64,000 nucleotides of DNA from Fibrobacter sp. UWB10 (GTDB taxonomy: Bacteria > Fibrobacterota > Fibrobacteria > Fibrobacterales > Fibrobacteraceae), in assembly GCF_900182935.1 (NCBI RefSeq), contig NZ_FXUE01000002.1, forward strand, positions 186,001 to 250,000, in the 5' to 3' direction. Below are positions 44,258 through 51,649 of this stretch, piece by piece (the first letter of the stretch is position 1; every line of letters begins with the position of its first letter). Position numbers and translations under genes: made by a program. The notes beneath the pieces are model-generated. The model had not been told where the DNA came from, ran no database searches, and saw nothing but the letters and a program-made list of their open reading frames with translations.

Positions 44258-45361
44258 ATGTCGAAAAAATCTATCAATATCTTGGACAAGGATTACATTC
44301 ACTGGGTCAAGGAACTTTCTTCCCGTTATCGCAAGAGCCAGATCAAGGCGGCGGTGAAGGTAAATAGCGAAATGTTGCGCTACTACTGGGAATTGGGGCG
44401 TGATATTGTAACCAAGCAGGCTGAAAGCAAATGGGGCAGCGGCTTCATGAAGAATCTGAGCCGAGACTTAAAGGCTCAGATTCCCAGTGCCACTTGTTTT
44501 TCTCCCACGAACATTCTGTACATGAAGAACTTTTATCTTATGTATCGCCCTTATTTGGAAAATGCACCCAAGATCGGGGAACAAAAGGAAGATTTTCCAA
44601 TTACTCAACAAGTTGTTGAGCAAATTGCCCATGACATCTTTTCAATTCCATGGGGACATCACGTTGTCTTAATGGACAAGTTCAAGGAAAATCCTCAAAA
44701 GGCCCTGTTTTTTGCCCGCCAGACGGTAGAAAATGGCTGGAGCCGTTCGTCCCTTTTGAATGCGCTTTCTACCGATCTTTACGAGCGCCAGGGAAAGGCT
44801 TTGACGAATTTTGAACGGACTCTCCCTGCCGAAACAAGCGATTTGGCTCAAGAACTGACGAAAGATCCTTATAATTTCGCGTTTACGGGTATTACGGGCC
44901 GCTACAACGAAAAACTGCTGAAAGATAGTTTGCTGAACAACATTACCCGTTTTCTTGTGGAATTGGGCACGGGCTTTGCCTATGTCGGCAGAGAATATGG
45001 CATTATGGTAGGCGAAAGGGAGAAGTTCATGGATTTGCTTTTTTACAACCTGAATCTCTCTTGCTATGTCGTTGTCGAGGTGAAAATCGGGCGCTTTGAA
45101 TTTGCCGATATCGGGCAACTGGGCGGATACATGGTGGCATGCAACCACATCCTTAAAAAGGAAGGGCGCGACAACCCGACAATCGGTCTGCTGATTTGCA
45201 AGGAAAAGGACAAGGTGCAGGCACAGTACGCACTGGAATCAAGTACGCAACCTATCAGCATTTCGGAATATGAATTGGAAAAATTCTACCCTGAAAAGGT
45301 TGAAGGCACAATGCCCTCTATTGAGGAAATTGAGAAAAGATTGTGCGAAGAGCCGCTGTAA
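44258..45361 (+). CDS. DUF1016 / YhcG-type PDDEXK nuclease
   Basis: A 367-residue protein of the DUF1016 family. The N-terminal helical, HTH-like domain carries KAAVKVNSEMLRYYWELGRDI. A middle region has IPWGHHVVLMDKFK and ARQTVENGWSRSSLLNAL. The C-terminal PDDEXK nuclease domain reads FMDLLFYNLNLSCYVVVEVKIGRFEF, with the Asp and ExK metal-site residues, then DIGQLGGYMVACN. YhcG-like nucleases often travel with restriction or other defence genes, but here no partner adjoins. The start MSKKSIN follows an AAAGAGG ribosome-binding site. The gene sits at the right end of the segment flanked by duplicated GNAT tails. Confidence 0.9.
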   Translation: MSKKSINILDKDYIHWVKELSSRYRKSQIKAAVKVNSEMLRYYWELGRDIVTKQAESKWGSGFMKNLSRDLKAQIPSATCFSPTNILYMKNFYLMYRPYLENAPKIGEQKEDFPITQQVVEQIAHDIFSIPWGHHVVLMDKFKENPQKALFFARQTVENGWSRSSLLNALSTDLYERQGKALTNFERTLPAETSDLAQELTKDPYNFAFTGITGRYNEKLLKDSLLNNITRFLVELGTGFAYVGREYGIMVGEREKFMDLLFYNLNLSCYVVVEVKIGRFEFADIGQLGGYMVACNHILKKEGRDNPTIGLLICKEKDKVQAQYALESSTQPISISEYELEKFYPEKVEGTMPSIEEIEKRLCEEPL

Positions 45362-45365
45362 AATC

Positions 45366-45896
45366 TTACGGATATTTCGCACCGGGAATATCCTTCAGGA
45401 TTTCTTTCCAGAAATCGCGGAATTCTTTGTCGGTGACGGTGCCGCCTGCAGAGAGTAGGCGGTAGTGCTCGCCTTGCCAGACGTAATCGACAGGGGAGGA
45501 GCCAAAGCCGTTGCGGGTGTAAAAGTCGCGGCGGCGGTTCCTGCGTTCAAGTTCCTCATCGTCTTTAGAATCTTCTTCGACTTCGATATCGACGACAATG
45601 CGTGAGTCGGGATGCTTTTCTCGGATGGCCTGCAAAATTTGCGAACCGTACCCGCGGCAGCGCAGTTCAGGTTCTACAGCAAAGTAGACAATGTTCGTGA
45701 TGTCGCCGTGCGAAATGGAATTTGAAAAACCGCAGAACAGATCTCCATCGAAAAACGCCCAAAATTCCCGCTTGATTTTGTTGTCCAGCAAATGCTTTAT
45801 AGGAATCCGCTCGTTGGCCGGAAACGCCGACTCGTACAGAGCCTTGACCTGCGGCAACCATGGTGATTTCTTTGTGACGTCGAAAAACTGGAGCAT
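45366..45896 (-). CDS. GNAT-family N-acetyltransferase
   Basis: A 176-residue acetyltransferase: YFAVEPELRCRGYGSQILQAIREKHP is motif A with the acetyl-CoA loop RCRGYG, IVVDIEVEEDSKDDEELERRNRRRDFYTRNGF is motif B, and a short C-terminal extension ends GAKYP. The acceptor is unknown. It begins 5 bp after the 45902 membrane gene stop, so the two form an operon on the minus strand. Its last 43 bp are duplicated exactly at 42498-42540. Confidence 0.88.
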   Translation of the reverse strand: MLQFFDVTKKSPWLPQVKALYESAFPANERIPIKHLLDNKIKREFWAFFDGDLFCGFSNSISHGDITNIVYFAVEPELRCRGYGSQILQAIREKHPDSRIVVDIEVEEDSKDDEELERRNRRRDFYTRNGFGSSPVDYVWQGEHYRLLSAGGTVTDKEFRDFWKEILKDIPGAKYP

Positions 45897-45901
45897 AGAA
45901 A

Positions 45902-46792
45902 TTAGTCGTTGCGACAGCCCTTCGTAGGGTCGAATTTTGAATCTTTTATAAGATTGTTAATCTTTTTTACTAAACGTTGTGCGTTGGGGTGATAACCATC
46001 AAGGTCTGGAAGGAGTAATTTTACCGTAGTCGCTTTTTTATTGTCTGCAAGTTCAATAGTAGCTGATGGATGAAGACACATGTCTTTACCTTGGCTATAT
46101 TCAATCTCTGGCTCGTAATAGATGATTTCTTCAATAATATCTTGAACCTGATTTGGTGGCAAATCATTGCGATAACAAGAATCTGTTTCCGATATGTCGT
46201 AATGGTGCTCTTTTGTTTTTAGAACAATTGAATCTTTATATACGGATATATTCGCTGTAAGCCATTCCCCTCCATTGTACAAAGACGCCGACACGTTGAT
46301 TTCGCCATTTTTATCGGCTTCAGGATGGTTCGCGTAAAAATCATTTATGGATAGGTCTTGTCGTTCCGTTTGATAAGCGATTTTTCCATAAGCTCGATTG
46401 TATGAGGCTTCATATCCCGAAAGGATTAAGGAGAATGCTATAAACGAAATGGCTAGATAACAGGCCCGTCGCTTTTTTGACTTTTTGCTTGTGGTGAAGT
46501 AGAAAGTGGACAAAGGAAGGACACCCATAGTTAGTCCGCAAAAACAGCATGCATAAACATAGAACGGCCATGCGTCCATTGGAATTACTATGGAATACGC
46601 TATTACGACAGAATGACCTACTGCAATAAAAATGGCCGACAGAATTGAAACGACTCGTCCTGCAATAAGAAATGGCTTGCGGTGCTTGGTGGAAATGTTG
46701 ACAAAAATGCCAAATACAAATGGAATAATGGCAAAAATGATAATAAGTACAATCTTTGCAATAATCGCGAATAACGGTTCTGTTGGTTCCAT
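45902..46792 (-). CDS. Membrane protein, unknown function
   Basis: A 296-residue protein with about five N-terminal transmembrane helices (to residue ~130: IIAKIVLIIIFAIIPFVFGIF, ILSAIFIAVGHSVVIAYSIV, FYVYACCFCGLTMGVL and others) and a ~165-residue charged C-terminal domain of mixed sheet and helix. A helix between SKKSKKRRACYLAISFIAFSLI and the soluble part fixes orientation by its basic cluster. A/T-rich codon use contrasts with the SDR gene diverging from it. No family recognised. Confidence 0.7.
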   Translation of the reverse strand: MEPTEPLFAIIAKIVLIIIFAIIPFVFGIFVNISTKHRKPFLIAGRVVSILSAIFIAVGHSVVIAYSIVIPMDAWPFYVYACCFCGLTMGVLPLSTFYFTTSKKSKKRRACYLAISFIAFSLILSGYEASYNRAYGKIAYQTERQDLSINDFYANHPEADKNGEINVSASLYNGGEWLTANISVYKDSIVLKTKEHHYDISETDSCYRNDLPPNQVQDIIEEIIYYEPEIEYSQGKDMCLHPSATIELADNKKATTVKLLLPDLDGYHPNAQRLVKKINNLIKDSKFDPTKGCRND

Positions 46793-46826
46793 AGCTTTAA
46801 AAATACCTTTTTTGCGGTGAGAAAGG

Positions 46827-46834
46827 TATATTTA
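46827..46834 (+). promoter_or_regulatory. TATATTTA box for the SDR gene
   Basis: Ends five bases before the ATG at 46840; no Shine-Dalgarno. Confidence 0.5.
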
Positions 46835-46839
46835 CCTAC

Positions 46840-47550
46840 ATGAAATCGTTTGAAAATAAAGTGGTCGTGGTGACGGGCGGGGCGCACGGGATTGGTGCGA
46901 CTGTCGTGAGTGAATTCGAGAAAGAGGGCGCGAAAGTCGCCTACATCGACATTCGCGAGAATCCCTGTTTTGTGGGGGACCTTTCAAAGAAGGATGTCCT
47001 CGAAAAATTTGCGCAGTTCGTCATCGAGAAATATGGCCATGTGGATGTGTTGGTGAATAACGCGCTCCCGCTGATGAAGGGCATTGACGAATGTAGCTAC
47101 GAGGAATTCAGCTATGCGTTGGCGGTCGGCGTGACGGCTCCGTTCTACCTCGCGAAACTTTTCGCGCCGCATTTTGGGTCGGGCGCGAGCATTATAAACA
47201 TTTCTTCAAGTCGCGACCGCATGAGCCAACCGCAAACAGAAAGCTATACGGCGGCGAAGGGCGGGATTGCAGCGCTCACGCATGCGCTGGCCGTGAGTTT
47301 TGCGGGCCGCGTGCGCGTGAATTCCATTTCGCCGGGCTGGATCGATACGGATTTCAAGATCTACGAAGGCCCCGATGCTACGCAGCAGCCCGCAGGCCGC
47401 GTCGGCAACCCGCTCGACATCGCGAACATGGTACTTTATCTCGCGAGCGACAAGGCCGGATTCATTACTGGCGAAAACATCTGCATCGACGGCGGCATGA
47501 CCCGCCAGATGATTTACCACAACGATTGTGGCTGGAAATTTGAAGGGTGA
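46840..47550 (+). CDS. Short-chain dehydrogenase/reductase
   Basis: A 236-residue classical SDR. The cofactor loop TGGAHGIG follows strand 1, VDVLVNNALPL stands for NNAG, the catalytic Ser lies in IINISSSRDRM, YTAAKGG is the YxxxK pair, and ISPGWIDTDF and the C-terminal GENICIDGGMTRQ are standard. The acidic YIDIRENPC after strand 2 favours NAD(H). Substrate unknown; clostridial-type glucose/steroid SDRs look similar. GC-rich codon use resembles the core genes rather than its A/T-rich neighbour. Confidence 0.9.
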   Translation: MKSFENKVVVVTGGAHGIGATVVSEFEKEGAKVAYIDIRENPCFVGDLSKKDVLEKFAQFVIEKYGHVDVLVNNALPLMKGIDECSYEEFSYALAVGVTAPFYLAKLFAPHFGSGASIINISSSRDRMSQPQTESYTAAKGGIAALTHALAVSFAGRVRVNSISPGWIDTDFKIYEGPDATQQPAGRVGNPLDIANMVLYLASDKAGFITGENICIDGGMTRQMIYHNDCGWKFEG

Positions 47551-47582
47551 ATGCAGTTATTTGTGAGCCGTACACAAATTTT

Positions 47583-47915
47583 CTAATGAATCTCCATCTT
47601 GGAGAATAAATTCAGCACGGCGACACCGCTGATAATCAGCAAAAGCCCGATAATGGCGCCTAGGTCAGGTGTCTGCTTGAAAAAGAACATACCGCTCAGC
47701 GTAATGAGCGCAATGCCGAGCGCCGACCAGGTGGCGTATGCGATGCCGATAGGAATCGTGCGCAGGCAAAGGCTGAGCGGGTACAGCGATGCCACATAGC
47801 ACAGCAGCGAAAAGATGCTCGGAACCAGTTTCGTGAACTGTTCCGAAAATTTAAGGAGCGTTGTCCCCGCCGCCTCCATGACGATTGCTAGAATCAAGAA
47901 AAGATAATTGAGCAT
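47583..47915 (-). CDS. Small multidrug resistance (SMR/EmrE-type) transporter
   Basis: A 110-residue, four-helix proton-coupled exporter subunit that works as a dimer. The membrane-embedded Glu is in LAIVMEAAGTTLLKFS near residue 14, with CLRTIPIGIAYATWSALGIALI and the terminal GLLLIISGVAVLNLFS characteristic of the family. It could export quaternary cations or guanidinium. An AGCGGAGG ribosome-binding site and a small CTTTAT/ATAAAG palindrome precede it. No guanidine riboswitch is visible upstream. Confidence 0.9.
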   Translation of the reverse strand: MLNYLFLILAIVMEAAGTTLLKFSEQFTKLVPSIFSLLCYVASLYPLSLCLRTIPIGIAYATWSALGIALITLSGMFFFKQTPDLGAIIGLLLIISGVAVLNLFSKMEIH

Positions 47916-48004
47916 AAAACCTCCGCTTTATAATAAAGTATAAAAAAATGTGTTTTTTTTATTTGTCTTTTAGGGGCTAAATTATCTACATTTGTTATAG
48001 TTTT

Positions 48005-48024
48005 TTTATATCGGGTTACCGGAG
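48005..48024 (+). promoter_or_regulatory. Shared leader box of two FISUMP genes
   Basis: TATATCGGGTTACCGGAG occurs here and at 53531 in the same position relative to ATGAAAAAGTTT. It carries the ribosome-binding site and a CGGGTTACCGG inverted repeat. A TACATTTG box lies ~20 bp upstream in both. Confidence 0.6.
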
Positions 48025-48029
48025 GTTTT

Positions 48030-49481
48030 ATGAAAAAGTTTTCTATTGTGCGTTGGGTGGCTGAAGTCGGATTCGTTTCTTTATTGGGCGCCTGCAGTTC
48101 TGAATCCGTTATTGCAAATTCCGTGGATTCTGTGAATTCGTCTTCTTCTGAGGCAATCATTTCAAGTTCCTCGGAAGTGCCTCCCTCAAGTTCTTCTGTG
48201 CAAGAACCCTTTAATCCGAGTGATTATCGCACCTGTGATGAAAAGTACGAAGGCAAATTCTTAATGTATCAGTACACGAAAGTGCTAGATGTCATGGGTA
48301 CGTCTTTTATAATCGCAACAGATTTTTATAAATGTGAAAGTGGTAAATGGTCTGAACCTATTACAAACGCAAACCCATGGATGGAAAAAATTGGTGGCGA
48401 TGCGATTGATCGCAATGTGATTGATGGTGATGTGGTTCGCGTTGCTCCAGATGAATGGGTATGCAGTGCTGAAAATGAAGGCTTGGTGCAGTCATGGTCG
48501 TATATGTATGCGGCGAATCATGCACCAGGGCGTACGCCAACTTATTATGCTAGGTGTGAACAGGGGGACTGGGTTTTATGCGAACCGGAAAGTTCGTCAA
48601 GCAGCAGTGAAAAGTCGAGTAGCAGTGTTGTGGAGTCTTCGTCTAGCGTCGAGGAATCGTCTTCTTCTGAAGTGACGCCGGAGTCTAGTAGCAGTTCTGC
48701 TGATGTGCAGTCTAGCTCTAGCGAAGCGGAGTCAAGTTCCAGTAGTAGCGAGGACAAGGTAGATTGTTCGGCACTTCTGGAAGGAGAAACGGGTTGGAGC
48801 TGGGATGTACCGAAGGAATGCCGTTTTAACCCTGATATTGACTACGGCTCCATGACCGATGAACGTGATGGCAAAACATATAAGACGGTGAAGATTGGTG
48901 ACCAAACTTGGATGGCCGAAAACCTGAATTACTATGATGCCTCGGATTTAAATGTGAAGGAAAAGAGTTGGTGCTTTGGAAAGAAGGACAACGGGGATAG
49001 CTCTACCTGCGATGTGGCTGGCCGCCTTTACACCTGGGCTGCTGCAATCGATTCCGTAAAACTGGCGACCGATACCAAGAATCCGCAGGATTGCGGCGAT
49101 GGCAAAAAATGCGCCTTGCCCGACACTGTGTACGGGATTTGTCCGCCGGGCTGGCACTTGCCGAGCAAGGCGGAGTTTGGAACCCTGCTCACGGTGATGG
49201 GCGGGCAATCTACCGCAAGCAATGTCCTCAAATCCCAGAGCGGCTGGGCCGAAAGCAAAAATGGTGCAGATGCATTCGGCTTTACTGCATTGCCCGTCGG
49301 CGGATGGGCTCCACTCTATGGTTTCTATCTCGCGGGCAATGGGGCCTACTTCTGGAGTGCCACAGGATTCGATGCCGACTATGCCGAACACCTGGGCATA
49401 GACTATGATAAAGAGAAAACGTTCCTGGACTTCGCCTACAAGCACGGCGGGAGTTCCGTCCGTTGCCTCAAGAACAATTAG
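48030..49481 (+). CDS. FISUMP lipoprotein
   Basis: A 483-residue lipoprotein with lipobox LGAC. A first Ser-rich tether is followed by a ~110-residue module of unknown type (residues ~65-180). A second long poly-Ser/Glu linker (~185-240) leads to one FISUMP domain from ~265: IGDQTWMAENLNY, LYTWAAAID, GICPPGWHLPSKAEF, and the terminal SSVRCLKNN. Surface display is expected; the molecular role is unknown. The alpha/beta hydrolase gene starts 3 bp after its stop. Confidence 0.92.
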   Translation: MKKFSIVRWVAEVGFVSLLGACSSESVIANSVDSVNSSSSEAIISSSSEVPPSSSSVQEPFNPSDYRTCDEKYEGKFLMYQYTKVLDVMGTSFIIATDFYKCESGKWSEPITNANPWMEKIGGDAIDRNVIDGDVVRVAPDEWVCSAENEGLVQSWSYMYAANHAPGRTPTYYARCEQGDWVLCEPESSSSSSEKSSSSVVESSSSVEESSSSEVTPESSSSSADVQSSSSEAESSSSSSEDKVDCSALLEGETGWSWDVPKECRFNPDIDYGSMTDERDGKTYKTVKIGDQTWMAENLNYYDASDLNVKEKSWCFGKKDNGDSSTCDVAGRLYTWAAAIDSVKLATDTKNPQDCGDGKKCALPDTVYGICPPGWHLPSKAEFGTLLTVMGGQSTASNVLKSQSGWAESKNGADAFGFTALPVGGWAPLYGFYLAGNGAYFWSATGFDADYAEHLGIDYDKEKTFLDFAYKHGGSSVRCLKNN

Positions 49482-49484
49482 CGA

Positions 49485-50081
49485 ATGAAACCCCTTGTCA
49501 TTTACGTGCACGGAAAGGGCGGGAACGCCGACGAGGCGCTGCATTACAAGAGCCTGTTCCCTGATGCCGATGTTCGCGGCTTCGATTACAAGGCGGAAAC
49601 CCCGTGGGATGCCAAGAAGGAATTCCCGGTATATTTTGATTCTGTCGCGGCGGGCTACGGCGAAGTGACTCTTGTTGCGAATAGCATCGGGGCGTTCTTC
49701 TCGATGAATGCGCTGGGCGACAAGCTCATCAAGCAGACCTATTTTATTTCGCCGATGGTCAACTTGGAAAAGCTCATTTGCAACATGATGATGTGGGCGG
49801 GGGTCTCCGAAGAGGAACTTCGCGAAAAGAAAACCGTGCCCACGAATTTCGGCGAAACGCTTTCATGGGAATACCTGTGCTACGTGCGTGAAAATCCGAT
49901 CGAGTGGCACATCCCGACGAGAATTCTGTACGGTTCGAACGACAACCTGACCTCGCTAGAAACGATGCGCGAATTCGCCCAGAAAATCGGTGCTCCCTTG
50001 ACCGTAATGGACGGCGGCGAACACTGGTTCCACACCGCCGAACAAATGGCCTTTCTGGACAAGTGGATGCTAAATTGTTAA
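49485..50081 (+). CDS. Alpha/beta hydrolase (RBBP9/YdeN-YqiA-like)
   Basis: A 198-residue cytosolic alpha/beta hydrolase: VIYVHGKGGNADEAL at strand 1, LVANSIGAFFSM as the nucleophile elbow (NSIG in place of GxSxG), LYGSNDNLTS with the acid and GGEHWFHT with the catalytic His. It appears complete. Substrate unknown. It starts 3 bp after the FISUMP gene. Its last 62 bp occur again, 90% identical, at 51521-51582 downstream of the DUF4143 ATPase. Confidence 0.85.
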   Translation: MKPLVIYVHGKGGNADEALHYKSLFPDADVRGFDYKAETPWDAKKEFPVYFDSVAAGYGEVTLVANSIGAFFSMNALGDKLIKQTYFISPMVNLEKLICNMMMWAGVSEEELREKKTVPTNFGETLSWEYLCYVRENPIEWHIPTRILYGSNDNLTSLETMREFAQKIGAPLTVMDGGEHWFHTAEQMAFLDKWMLNC

Positions 50082-50194
50082 AAAAACACGATTTTGGCCT
50101 TATTGGTGCGAAAATTGCGAGTTTTGTTGCGTTATTCGTATGAAAAATGCAGAAATTATTGCAAAATTGATATGAATAATGTAGATTTTGGGAC

Positions 50195-51508
50195 ATGGAA
50201 CGCGAAATACTGAAAAATTTCATAGAATGGATGTCTGAGCCTGGGCGTAAGCCGTTGGTGGTGACCGGGGTGCGTCAGTGCGGAAAAACCTACGCAATCA
50301 AGGATTTTGGGAACCGTTTTTTTGAAAATTTGGCGTATTTCAATTTCGAGGGAAATACTGCCCTGCAGTCCATCTTCGAGTACGATTTCGATGTCGCTCG
50401 CATTGTGATGGAACTGGAGCGCTATTCTAAGCAGAAAATTACGGATGGGAAGACGCTTGTCTTTTTCGACGAAATCCAGGCGTGCCCCAAGGCCATAACG
50501 AGCCTGAAGTATTTCTGCGAAGATCGTTCTGGGCTTCATGTGATTGCTGCAGGATCTCTCCTGGGAGTGGTTATCCGCAAGTCGGAAATTTCTTTCCCCG
50601 TGGGGAAGGTGGAACGTCTGCAGATGTTCCCCATGAGTTTTGAGGAATTCTTGATGGCGATTGATGACGGCCGGTCCCTACTCGAAGGTCTTTCGAACTA
50701 TGACCTGCGTCGTGCGCTACCGGAAATGTACACCATTCCGTTACAGAATTATCTGAAACTTTATTATGTTGTCGGCGGTATGCCCGCTGCGGTAGCGTCG
50801 TTTGTACAGGAAAATGATTTTGAAAAAGTGGACCGAATTCTGAAAAACATTCTCTTGGATTATGGAGATGATTTTTCAAAGCATGCTCCTCCATCGGATA
50901 TACCGAAACTTGGGCTTATCTGGGATTCCGTCCCCAAGCAACTGGCAAAGGACAACAACAAGTTTATGTTCTCGCATGTGAAGGCGGGCAAGCGTGCTGC
51001 TGATTTGGAAGATGCACTGCAATGGCTTTTTAATGCGGGACTTTTGCACAAACTAGAATGTGTGACGAATGCGGAACTGCCGCTATCGAACAATGCTAAC
51101 GGCACGGTTTTCAAGGTCTATATGAGCGATGTCGGGTTGTTGCGTGTGAAGTCTGGAATTGACGCCAGCACGATTCTTGAAGAAACACCGCTGTACGCAA
51201 CGTTCAAGGGTGCGTTTACGGAAAACTATGTAATGAATGAACTTGTGAAGCAGGGGCTGCACCCTTATTTCTGGCGGTCCGAGAACAAGGCTGAACTCGA
51301 TTTTCTGATTGAGATTAAAAATGAGTTGATGCCGGTTGAAGTCAAGGCGGAAGAACACACGAAAGCGAAAAGCTATGGCGTCTTTTGCAAGAGATTTTCG
51401 CCTAAGAAAGGATTCGTACTTTCGCAAAAGAATATCGCCGTGACGAATGACGGACAAACGGAAACATTGCATTTACCGCTTTACCTGTGCGGAAAGATGT
51501 TTCGTTGA
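50195..51508 (+). CDS. DUF4143-type AAA ATPase
   Basis: A 437-residue ATPase of the AAA_14/DUF4143 group. The P-loop-like VVTGVRQCGKTYAI carries a shortened Walker A, LVFFDEIQACPKAI is Walker B, and HVIAAGSLLGV is sensor-like. A DUF4143 domain covers ~200-370 and a PDDEXK-like end reads LDFLIEIKNELMPVEVKAEEH. These proteins are common, variable accessory genes in gut bacteria with undefined function. The start MEREIL has no clear ribosome-binding site. It is inserted between the 49485 hydrolase and a partial copy of that gene's end; a remnant relative lies at 40407. Confidence 0.9.
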   Translation: MEREILKNFIEWMSEPGRKPLVVTGVRQCGKTYAIKDFGNRFFENLAYFNFEGNTALQSIFEYDFDVARIVMELERYSKQKITDGKTLVFFDEIQACPKAITSLKYFCEDRSGLHVIAAGSLLGVVIRKSEISFPVGKVERLQMFPMSFEEFLMAIDDGRSLLEGLSNYDLRRALPEMYTIPLQNYLKLYYVVGGMPAAVASFVQENDFEKVDRILKNILLDYGDDFSKHAPPSDIPKLGLIWDSVPKQLAKDNNKFMFSHVKAGKRAADLEDALQWLFNAGLLHKLECVTNAELPLSNNANGTVFKVYMSDVGLLRVKSGIDASTILEETPLYATFKGAFTENYVMNELVKQGLHPYFWRSENKAELDFLIEIKNELMPVEVKAEEHTKAKSYGVFCKRFSPKKGFVLSQKNIAVTNDGQTETLHLPLYLCGKMFR

Positions 51509-51520
51509 CTGTGATGTGCG

Positions 51521-51586
51521 GGCGGCGAACACTGGTTCCATACCGCCGAACAGATGGTTTTTCTGGATAAGTGGATTCTAAAATAA
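51521..51586 (+). pseudogene. Duplicate of the hydrolase 3' end (22 codons)
   Basis: Reads GGEHWFHTAEQMVFLDKWIL then stop, against GGEHWFHTAEQMAFLDKWML of the gene ending at 50081. Over 62 bp there are six mismatches, mostly synonymous. The 16 bases 51511-51526 also equal part of the terminator hairpin at 56244-56259, so the junction lies at the shared GGCGGC. Confidence 0.85.
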
Positions 51587-51649
51587 AATCTATTGAAGGT
51601 TGTTGAATATATTACATTTGCACTGAATGAACTTTAGTAGGGGGCGTTT

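Noticed and set aside
47916-48000. Guanidine riboswitch upstream of the SMR transporter
   Set aside because: No paired ACGR-loop hairpins (mini-ykkC) or ykkC core are visible; only a small CTTTAT/ATAAAG palindrome and a ribosome-binding site are present.
50195-51508. Integrative element with attachment sites (duplicated hydrolase tail as att repeats)
   Set aside because: The repeat pair looks like attL/attR, but no integrase is present and the copies differ by 10% at mostly synonymous sites. Site-specific integration is less likely than recombination with a diverged allele.
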